DNA of 6,446 bases from an uncultured Alistipes sp. (GTDB taxonomy: Bacteria > Bacteroidota > Bacteroidia > Bacteroidales > Rikenellaceae), in NCBI GenBank assembly GCA_934754975.1, contig CAKVKI010000149.1, positions 1-6,446 of the forward strand, in the 5' to 3' direction. The translations under genes and the position numbers were made by a program. The notes under the pieces are model-generated. The model was not told the origin of the DNA. It made no database searches and saw only the letters and a list, made by a program, of their open reading frames with translations. Within the stretch, counting starts at the first letter, position 1; every line of letters begins with the position of its first letter. Positions 1 through 5,345 of the stretch are shown piece after piece.

Positions 1-804
1 ATGCTGATTTTCCGCGACAGTATCCTGGGCTTCGTCTCCGGCATCCAGCTTTCGGCGAACGACATGCTCAAGGTGGGGGACTGGATATCCGTGCCCAAAT
101 ACGGGGCCGACGGTTCGGTGATCGAGGTGTCGCTCACGACGGTGAAAGTCCGCAATTTCGACAATACGATCGTCACGCTTCCGCCTTACCTGCTGGTGAG
201 TGATTCGTTCCAGAACTGGCGCGGGATGCAGGCGTCGGGCGGCCGGCGTGTGAAGCGTTCGGTGAGTCTCGATATGACCAGCGTGAAATTCTGTACGCCC
301 GACATGCTGGCCAGATACCGTAGCATAGACCTGATTCGCGAATATATCGACGACACTGAACGCCGCGTCGAGGAGTACAATGCCGCCCACGGCATAAAAT
401 CCGGCGAGCGCAGGATCAACGGCCTGCATCAGACCAATCTCGGCGTTTTCCGCGCCTATCTCGAACGCTACCTGCGCAACGAAGTGCCTGTTAATGCGGA
501 GATGACGCTGATGGTGCGCCAGTTGCAGCCTACGGAAACGGGACTTCCGATGGAGCTTTATTTCTTTACCGATACGGTGATATGGGTGGATTACGAACGG
601 ATACAGTCCGATGTATTCGACCATGTGCTGGCTGTGATTCCCGCATTCGACCTGCGGGTATTCCAGAATCCTTCGGGCAGCGATATCGAAGCCCTGCGTC
701 ATGTCAAGACGGAGCCGAATCAGATACCGGAGACGTCGAAACCGGAATCAGGGCCGGAGCCGAAGCCGGAATCTACAGGAAAATCATCAGCATCACCTGA
801 ATGA
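1..804 (+). CDS. MscS-family mechanosensitive ion channel, YbdG-like (5' end missing)
   Basis: Inner membrane channel that opens under membrane tension and lets small solutes and ions out during osmotic downshock (family knowledge). The visible 267 residues begin inside the conserved region that follows the pore helix (FRDSILGFVSGIQLSAN, 4-20). The beta domain follows (about 20-75: KVGDWI, then EVSLTTVKVRNFDNTIVTLP and the SDSFQNW motif), then the mixed alpha/beta cytoplasmic domain (about 85-225). YbdG-like members usually have around 400 residues, so the N-terminal transmembrane helices lie left of the window; the ATG at position 1 is most likely an internal Met, not the start. The insert with EEYNAAHGIK (about 115-140) fits the YbdG-like branch better than short MscS. 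The last 30 residues are a Pro/Glu/Lys/Ser-rich, probably disordered tail. The 3' end overlaps the convergent transporter gene by 32 bp. Family call is firm; conductance and role are inferred. Confidence 0.9.
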   Translation: MLIFRDSILGFVSGIQLSANDMLKVGDWISVPKYGADGSVIEVSLTTVKVRNFDNTIVTLPPYLLVSDSFQNWRGMQASGGRRVKRSVSLDMTSVKFCTPDMLARYRSIDLIREYIDDTERRVEEYNAAHGIKSGERRINGLHQTNLGVFRAYLERYLRNEVPVNAEMTLMVRQLQPTETGLPMELYFFTDTVIWVDYERIQSDVFDHVLAVIPAFDLRVFQNPSGSDIEALRHVKTEPNQIPETSKPESGPEPKPESTGKSSASPE

Positions 805-2434
805 TAATCACCCGCAGGAACATGCAGAGAGGGTAGACCGTGGCGTAGGAGACCGACGGATTGTCGCCTTCGATGGTGTCGTTGGCGTAATTCAGCGCCA
901 TCGGATTGGCCATGCTGCCACACAGCATGCCCGATACCGAGCCGAAGTCGATGCGCAGTACGCGCAGTGCGAAAATACCCAGCAATACGACGGGAACGAA
1001 TGTCAGCAGGAATCCCAGCAGGAGCCACAGCGCCCCTTCGGGCCGCATGACCGTCTCGAAGAAGTGCGCGCCGGCTTCCAGCCCCAGACAGGCGAGATAC
1101 ATCGACAGTCCCAGCGCACGCAGCATCAGGTTGGCGCTGTATGTGGTGTAGGTGATCATATGCAGACGCGGACCGAACGTGCCGATCAGGATGCCGATGA
1201 CGATCGGGCCGCCCGCCAGACCCAGTTTTACGGGCAGGCTGATACCCGGAATGCTGACGGGGATGCTCCCCAGCACGAGTCCCAGAATCAGTCCGATGAA
1301 AACCGCCACGAGGTTGGGTTCGTCGAGATTCTTGACTGCGTTGCCGAGGATTTTCTCGACGTTCTGGATCGCCGCGGCTTCGCCGACGACCGTCAGGCGG
1401 TCGCCCATCTGAAGCCGCAGGTCGGGCGTTGCGAGCAACTGCACGCCCGAACGGTAGACGCGGCTGATATTGATGCCGTAATTGTTGCGCAGGCGCAGCG
1501 AAGAGAGTTTCCTGCCGTTGATCTCGGGACGCGTAACCAGGATGCGCTGAGAGATCAGCTGGCTGTCCATGGCGTTCCAGTCGATATTTTCCGAGTTCCA
1601 GTCCTTCTGCTCCTGCTCGCCGAAGATCAGCCGCAGGCCCTCGGTCTCCGAGGGGGCGGTGATGACGAGGATAATATCGTCTTTCTGCAGCGTTTTGTCC
1701 GAAGTGGGGATCGACACCCGCCCATTGCGCCAGATGCGTGAAATGACGAAATGGTGGTGGCTTTGTGCGGCGATCTCGTGGACGCTCTTGCCGAAAACGG
1801 CGGGGTTGGTCAGGTGGTAGCTGGCGATGAAGACGTTTTTGCGGTGTTCTGCGTCAGGCTCGGGCATGTCCGAAGGTTTGACGAAAACCTTGCGAATGAA
1901 GACGATGGCCAGAATGACGCCCACCACGCCCAGCGGGTAGGTCACGGCGCAGCTCAGGGCGGCGCCGTTGGGGTCGATGCCCATTTGCTGCAGCGTCTGC
2001 TGCGCGGCGCCGAGCGCCGGAGTGTTGGTCGTGGCTCCGCAGAGGATGCCGGCCACGTCGGGCATGGAGACGTTCAGCGTGATGCTCATGCCGATAGCGA
2101 GCGCGGTGCCGATCAGCACCACGGCGACTGCCGGCGACATCAGGCGCAGTCCGTCTGCGCGCAGCGAGTTGAAGAAACCGGGGCCGACCTGCAGGCCCAG
2201 GGCGTAGACGAAGACGATGAGTCCGAAACTTTCGGCATAGGTCAGCATCTGCGGGTCTATCGTGAGTCCGAAATGCCCCGCGAGGATGCCGGCGAAGAAG
2301 ATAAATGCCACTCCCAGCGATATGCCGAAAAAGCGGATTTTACCGAGTCCGATGCCGATCGTCGAGATGAGCGAAATCACCACGACGGCCTGCAGCGCCG
2401 AATGTTCGACGAATAAACTTTTTAGCCACTCCAT
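773..2434 (-). CDS. YidE/AspT-type putative transporter with two RCK_C (TrkA_C) domains
   Basis: Complete 553-residue inner membrane protein, close to the usual length of YidE/YbjL proteins in the aspartate:alanine exchanger superfamily. The fold is an internal duplication. An N-terminal membrane half (about 10-182) carries GILCGATTNTPALGAA at 129-144. Two soluble RCK_C/TrkA_C domains follow (about 200-275 and 290-365), then a C-terminal membrane half (about 373-553) with the equivalent GMLCGSMANPMALNYA at 502-517. Each half has about five hydrophobic segments. RCK_C domains bind small ligands in other transporters, so cytoplasmic gating by a ligand is likely. AspT swaps aspartate for alanine, but the substrate of YidE-type members is unknown and should not be assumed. 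The ATG at 2432-2434 fits the family start (MEWLKSLF, then a hydrophobic helix) and sits about 23 bp downstream of a TACTTTTG promoter box. It has no Shine-Dalgarno, as is usual in Bacteroidota. It appears monocistronic and ends inside the channel gene. Confidence 0.92.
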   Translation of the reverse strand: MEWLKSLFVEHSALQAVVVISLISTIGIGLGKIRFFGISLGVAFIFFAGILAGHFGLTIDPQMLTYAESFGLIVFVYALGLQVGPGFFNSLRADGLRLMSPAVAVVLIGTALAIGMSITLNVSMPDVAGILCGATTNTPALGAAQQTLQQMGIDPNGAALSCAVTYPLGVVGVILAIVFIRKVFVKPSDMPEPDAEHRKNVFIASYHLTNPAVFGKSVHEIAAQSHHHFVISRIWRNGRVSIPTSDKTLQKDDIILVITAPSETEGLRLIFGEQEQKDWNSENIDWNAMDSQLISQRILVTRPEINGRKLSSLRLRNNYGINISRVYRSGVQLLATPDLRLQMGDRLTVVGEAAAIQNVEKILGNAVKNLDEPNLVAVFIGLILGLVLGSIPVSIPGISLPVKLGLAGGPIVIGILIGTFGPRLHMITYTTYSANLMLRALGLSMYLACLGLEAGAHFFETVMRPEGALWLLLGFLLTFVPVVLLGIFALRVLRIDFGSVSGMLCGSMANPMALNYANDTIEGDNPSVSYATVYPLCMFLRVIIIQVMLMIFL

Positions 2435-2457
2435 CTTTACCGTTTGTAATTCTGTTG

Positions 2458-2465
2458 CAAAAGTA
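2458..2465 (-). promoter_or_regulatory. Bacteroidota-type -7 box (TACTTTTG) of the YidE-type gene
   Basis: Read on the minus strand, 2465-2458 is TACTTTTG, an exact match to the TAnnTTTG -7 element used by the Bacteroidota primary sigma factor. It lies 23 bp before the ATG at 2434, which would give a leader of roughly 15-20 nt. No clear TTG appears at the expected -33 distance, so the upstream half is weak and could depend on an activator. Confidence 0.6.
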
Positions 2466-2513
2466 GGGCAAATTTTTCAGATACCCGTTTCTTTGCCGAA
2501 CGTTTTGTGGGCT

Positions 2514-2538
2514 GAAAGTGACCGTATGCAACACTTTC
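2514..2538. repeat. 7-bp perfect inverted repeat, possible operator
   Basis: GAAAGTG at 2514-2520 is repeated as CACTTTC at 2532-2538, with an 11-nt spacer. The centre-to-centre distance is 18 bp, close to two turns of the helix, as in many dimeric regulator sites. It lies about 50-75 bp upstream of the minus-strand promoter box and about 80 bp upstream of the plus-strand one. It could be an operator for either or chance; nothing else in the sequence identifies a regulator. Confidence 0.25.
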
Positions 2539-2615
2539 GTCCAGTCGTGTGAATCATTTCAGCCGTAAGTTAGGGCAAAAACGCTCACGGGGTGTACAGC
2601 TTTGGAATATTTTTA

Positions 2616-2623
2616 TATCTTTG
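2616..2623 (+). promoter_or_regulatory. Bacteroidota-type -7 box (TATCTTTG) for the predicted small RNA
   Basis: TATCTTTG at 2616-2623 matches the TAnnTTTG consensus and sits in an AT-rich patch (2601-2627) that stands out from GC-rich surroundings. A TTTGG lies at 2601-2605, only 11 nt upstream, closer than the usual spacing of about 19-21, so the -33 element is not canonical. Initiation would be expected around 2628-2632. No plus-strand gene follows; the next signal on this strand is the terminator at 2755-2790. Confidence 0.6.
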
Positions 2624-2629
2624 TTCTAT

Positions 2630-2788
2630 CCTACTTCGCACAGGGGACGAGGAGGGTATTAGTGACGCAAAAGGGTTTCTGAGCCGGGACGGAGCCTGAA
2701 AACCTCTCCCGGTAGCTGTCGGAATACTTGAGGGATTGGTATTCCGGACAGCAATAGGGCGGTCGATTTCGACCGCCCTAATTTGTTT
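2630..2788 (+). ncRNA. Predicted free-standing structured small RNA, family unknown
   Basis: A stretch of about 160 nt is bounded by a promoter box (2616-2623) and an intrinsic terminator (2755-2788). It has no ATG on the plus strand and no plus-strand gene after it. Visible pairings are: CGCAC (2637-2641) with GTGaCG (2662-2667, bulged A); AGGGTTTC (2672-2679) with GAAAACCT (2698-2705, one G-A mismatch); CCGGGA (2684-2689) with TCCCGG (2707-2712); and a 13-bp stem 2715-2727 / 2739-2752 with one bulged G and an 11-nt loop; then the terminator. The second and third cross each other, which would make an H-type pseudoknot; a nested hairpin is the alternative. I do not recognise it as tmRNA, RNase P RNA, SRP RNA or a riboswitch I know. 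6S RNA seems unlikely because the 5' and 3' ends do not form a long closing stem. Boundaries are approximate; expression is inferred. Confidence 0.55.
2715..2752 (+). repeat. Long inverted repeat forming a 13-bp hairpin in the predicted small RNA
   Basis: The arm 2715-2727 (GCTGTCGGAATAC) pairs with 2739-2752 (GTATTCCGGACAGC), leaving only G2746 unpaired. The 11-nt loop at 2728-2738 is TTGAGGGATTG, with a purine-rich centre. It stands immediately before the terminator hairpin, separated by 2 nt (2753-2754). The position and exposed loop suit a recognition element of a regulatory RNA, but that role is inferred. Confidence 0.7.
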
Positions 2789-2790
2789 AT
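2755..2790 (+). terminator. Strong intrinsic terminator, perhaps used from both sides
   Basis: Eleven uninterrupted base pairs (2755-2765 with 2770-2780: TAGGGCGGTCG / CGACCGCCCTA) close on a four-base ATTT loop. On the plus strand a T-rich tail follows (ATTTGTTTAT, 2781-2790), giving a good Rho-independent terminator for the small RNA. On the minus strand the hairpin lies about 40 bp after the stop of the TolC-type gene and could end the efflux operon, but the bases after it on that strand (ATTGCTG) are a poor T-tract. Plus-strand use is the better supported. Confidence 0.8.
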
Positions 2791-2818
2791 TCAGTGCAAG
2801 CTTGTTTACGGCTGTTTA

Positions 2819-4204
2819 TCATAGCTGCAGCGGCCGGCCGCGGTAGAAATCGAGGATCTTCGACCGGAATACGAATTCGTATTTCGCCTGCACGAGTTCC
2901 GACTCGGCTTTTTCCATACGTGTTTTGGCGTCGTTGAAATCGAAGACGGTCGAACGGCCGGCGTCGGCTTTCTGCTGTTCGTAGGCGAAGGCCACTTTCG
3001 CCGAGGCGAGGGCGGCGTCCGCCGAACGGTATTTGCCGTAGGCGGCGTCGGCGTTGTACCACGCCTGCTCGATCTCCTTGCGCAGCGATTGTTCGGCGTC
3101 GGTCAGTGTGAGCTGCTGATTGCGGGCCGAGAGTTTTGCCGACCGGATATTGTTGCGTGTGGCGCGGCGATTGAAGATCGGAATGTTCATCGACAGGCCG
3201 ACATACTCGCGGCTGTTGTGGCGCATCTGTGCCCAGAACTTGTCGCTGTCGGCGCTGTATACGCCCGTGCCGTAGCCGCCCGAAAGCGAAATGGAGGGGT
3301 AGAGCGACGATTTGGCGATGAGTACCGAATTTTCGGAGCTTTCGAGCCGCAGGCGTTCAGCCTTGATGTGAGGACGGTTTTCCGCCGCATAGGCATACAC
3401 CTCGTCGGCTGTGCCGAGGTTGTGCAGCGATGCGAGCGTCAGGCTGTCGAGTTCCGGCGCTACGATATCGAAACCTGCGGCGCTCTCGCGGTTGAGGGCC
3501 TGGCTCAGGTTGAGCAGCGCCAGCCGCAGGTCGTTGCGGGCCTGCGTCAGGTTCAGCTCATCGTTCGCCTGCAGCGCTTCGCTTTCGTACCGGGCCGATT
3601 CGGGCTGTTTGCCTGCGGCGACCAACTCACGGCTGCGGACGGCCTGCTGGGTACTCAGTTCGAGCTGGCGTTCGGAGACTTCGGCGAGTTCCCTGCTGTA
3701 AAGCACCTGCAGGTAAAGCGTCATGACATTGATCGAAACGTCTTCGCGGGCCCGTTCCAAATCCTGTATGGCGGCGGCCAGATCGAGTTTGCCGCCTTTG
3801 ATCTGGCGGTTGATACGCAGCCCCTGAAATACGGGGATGCTGGTCGAGACGCTGAGCGATCCCGAAGTCTGGTTGTTGTCCGTGTAGGTGTTGTCGCTCT
3901 GAAGTACGCGGCCGAACGATGCGTCGCCGCCTATCGATGCGCTCAGGTCGGGCAGGCGGCTGTATTTGGCCGTCGAGAGTTCCACTTCGTTCTGCTCTAC
4001 CTGCAGTGCGCGCTGTTGTACGCTGATGTTGTTGTGCAGGGCGTACCCGATGCAGTCGTCGAGCGACCAGGGCGTGCCGGGCGCCGGTGCTGCGGCTTGC
4101 GGCGCGGCCTGCCCGGATTGGGCGGCGGCGGAAGCCGCACAGAGCGTCATGGCAGCCGCGCAGAATACGGCGAATAAGGTGCTGGTTTTCATGCTGCGAT
4201 GCAT
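2819..4204 (-). CDS. TolC-type outer membrane efflux protein
   Basis: Outer membrane channel component (OEP family) of a three-part exporter; trimers form a barrel in the outer membrane and a helical tunnel into the periplasm. Of 461 residues, about 6-28 form a signal peptide with probable cleavage after AAA before QSG (28/29). No lipobox precedes the cysteines at 15 or 22, so it is unlikely to be a lipoprotein. Two OEP repeats are visible, each with long alpha segments and a paired turn motif: SIPVFQGLR (122-130) and NIPIFNRRATR (340-350). The first begins WSLDDCIGYALHNN (46-59), a typical OEP opening. Length is normal. A second Met at residue 5 (position 4192) is an equally good start, since MKTSTLF is a cleaner signal peptide start; the first Met is kept because it is 6 bp from the upstream stop. 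Last gene of the operon. The exported substrate cannot be read from the sequence. Confidence 0.93.
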   Translation of the reverse strand: MHRSMKTSTLFAVFCAAAMTLCAASAAAQSGQAAPQAAAPAPGTPWSLDDCIGYALHNNISVQQRALQVEQNEVELSTAKYSRLPDLSASIGGDASFGRVLQSDNTYTDNNQTSGSLSVSTSIPVFQGLRINRQIKGGKLDLAAAIQDLERAREDVSINVMTLYLQVLYSRELAEVSERQLELSTQQAVRSRELVAAGKQPESARYESEALQANDELNLTQARNDLRLALLNLSQALNRESAAGFDIVAPELDSLTLASLHNLGTADEVYAYAAENRPHIKAERLRLESSENSVLIAKSSLYPSISLSGGYGTGVYSADSDKFWAQMRHNSREYVGLSMNIPIFNRRATRNNIRSAKLSARNQQLTLTDAEQSLRKEIEQAWYNADAAYGKYRSADAALASAKVAFAYEQQKADAGRSTVFDFNDAKTRMEKAESELVQAKYEFVFRSKILDFYRGRPLQL

Positions 4205-4210
4205 TTGTGA

Positions 4211-5320
4211 TTATTTCTTCTTCTCTTCCCGGGCGCCGCGGACTTTGTTTTCGGCGGTCACGCCCTCGGTAAGTTCGATGTTGATGCCGTCCGACAGCCC
4301 GATCTTGACTTCGTGCTTGTCGAAGGTCTGGGTTTCGGCTCCGTCGGCGCTGGTGAGCAGGTAGACATAGGTCTTGTCGCCCTCGAATTCGATGGTGCTT
4401 TCCGGCAGGGTCAGCACCCCTTCGCGGCTCTGGATCACGATGCTGGCGTTGGCGCTGTATCCGGCGCGTACGAAGACGTTTTCGGGAATCTTAACAGCCG
4501 CCTTCACCTCGAACATGATAACGCCGTTGTCCTCGGTCGCTTTGGGCGAAACATACTCCAGAACGGCATCCAGTTCGACATTCTGCAGGGCGCCGATGGT
4601 CAGCTTGACGGGCATTGTCTCGTGGAGCTTGCCCACGTCGGTCTCATCGACATTGCCCCGGAAGAGCATGTTCGACATATCGGCTACCGTGGCGATGGTC
4701 GTGCCGTCGTTGAAGGTGTTGGACTGGATCACCGAGTTTCCGACCTTGACCGGGACGTCGAGGATCATGCCGTCGATCGTCGAGCGGATCTGGGTGTTGC
4801 TCAGCTCCTTGTAACGGCTGGTAATGCCGTTTTTGACGATCTCCATATTCTCTTTGGCGTTTTGCAGCTCCTCCTGGGCTTTCTGAAGCGCGGTGCGGCC
4901 CTGCTCGTACTCCTCGTCCGACACGACGCCCTTCTTGTGCAGGGCTTCCGTGCGGTCGAACTCGCGGCGGGTCTGGTCCAGCGATATCACGGCCACCGAG
5001 ACGCGCGATTCGGCGCTCGACAACTGTCCCATTTCGGGAACGACCTTCACCGTAGCGATCACCTCGCCCTTGCGGACCATCTGTCCGGCTTCCTTGTAGA
5101 CGTCGGAGACGATGCCCGAAATCTGGGGTTTGATAAGCACCTCGTCGCGGGGTTCGACTTTGCCCGTGGCGACCACGTACTGTTTGAGCGTGTCCAGTTT
5201 GGGCTGCACGATCGTGTAGACTACTTTTACGGGGCGGGTTTTCTGCCACAGGAACCAGAATGTTCCGAGAAGCAGTGCCGCAAAGAGTATTCCCAGAAAG
5301 ATTTTCAGAAATTTTTTCAT
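4211..5320 (-). CDS. Periplasmic adaptor (membrane fusion protein), MacA/HlyD-like
   Basis: Links the inner membrane permease to the TolC-type channel. In 369 residues: a short basic N-terminus and membrane anchor (about 4-25, FLKIFLGILFAALLLGTFWF), which is not an obvious cleaved signal. The first half of the lipoyl-like domain follows (about 60-95, KPQISGIVSDVYKEAGQMV then KGEVIATV). An alpha-helical hairpin comes next (about 97-165), then the second lipoyl half (about 176-212, STIDGMILDVPVKVGNSV). The beta-barrel domain (about 216-300, with NVDETDVGKL) and a membrane-proximal domain (about 300-358) complete the protein, which ends in a charged KVRGAREEKKK tail. The size and the short hairpin fit ABC-type MacA-like adaptors, and the neighbouring FtsX-type permease supports this over RND pumps, whose large inner membrane pump is absent. 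The permease stop is 25 bp upstream, in an AT-rich spacer with no Shine-Dalgarno; the TolC-type start is 6 bp downstream, so the three are surely cotranscribed. Confidence 0.93.
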   Translation of the reverse strand: MKKFLKIFLGILFAALLLGTFWFLWQKTRPVKVVYTIVQPKLDTLKQYVVATGKVEPRDEVLIKPQISGIVSDVYKEAGQMVRKGEVIATVKVVPEMGQLSSAESRVSVAVISLDQTRREFDRTEALHKKGVVSDEEYEQGRTALQKAQEELQNAKENMEIVKNGITSRYKELSNTQIRSTIDGMILDVPVKVGNSVIQSNTFNDGTTIATVADMSNMLFRGNVDETDVGKLHETMPVKLTIGALQNVELDAVLEYVSPKATEDNGVIMFEVKAAVKIPENVFVRAGYSANASIVIQSREGVLTLPESTIEFEGDKTYVYLLTSADGAETQTFDKHEVKIGLSDGINIELTEGVTAENKVRGAREEKKK

Positions 5321-5345
5321 AGCCGTAATCTGTTTATTTAATTAT

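Noticed and set aside
753..772. Small minus-strand hairpin with a TTCG loop just after the stop of the YidE-type gene, considered as a terminator.
   Set aside because: The stem is about 5 bp with a bulge and no T-tract follows. The sequence is better explained as the repetitive tail codons of the channel gene.
701..1741. Long open frame on the plus strand opposite the YidE-type gene (346 codons).
   Set aside because: It is antisense to a clear membrane protein, and its translation is rich in Arg, Gln, Asp and His with no recognisable domain. Long antisense frames are common in GC-rich genes.
1751..2416. Second plus-strand open frame opposite the YidE-type gene (221 codons).
   Set aside because: Same reason: a composition artefact (Gly/Asp/His/Gln-rich) with no family features.
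2637..2721. Words resembling the GEMM-I cyclic dinucleotide riboswitch (CGCACAGGG at 2637-2645, GACGCAAA at 2664-2671, CCGGTAGC at 2709-2716) in the same order as in that family.
   Set aside because: The GAAA-capped hairpin expected between the first two words is not there, the second helix does not match, and no plus-strand gene lies downstream to be controlled. The likeness is probably chance, but a covariance-model search would settle it.
2597..2790. A short peptide gene within the small RNA region.
   Set aside because: There is no ATG on the plus strand here, and the only GTG frame inspected (2662) stops after six codons.
3089..4177. Plus-strand open frame opposite the TolC-type gene (362 codons).
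   Set aside because: It mirrors the codon pattern of the real gene; no signal peptide, domain or promoter supports it.
4313..5341. Plus-strand open frame opposite the adaptor gene (342 codons).
   Set aside because: Low-complexity Asp/His/Leu/Val translation typical of an antisense shadow; the opposite strand has a complete adaptor.
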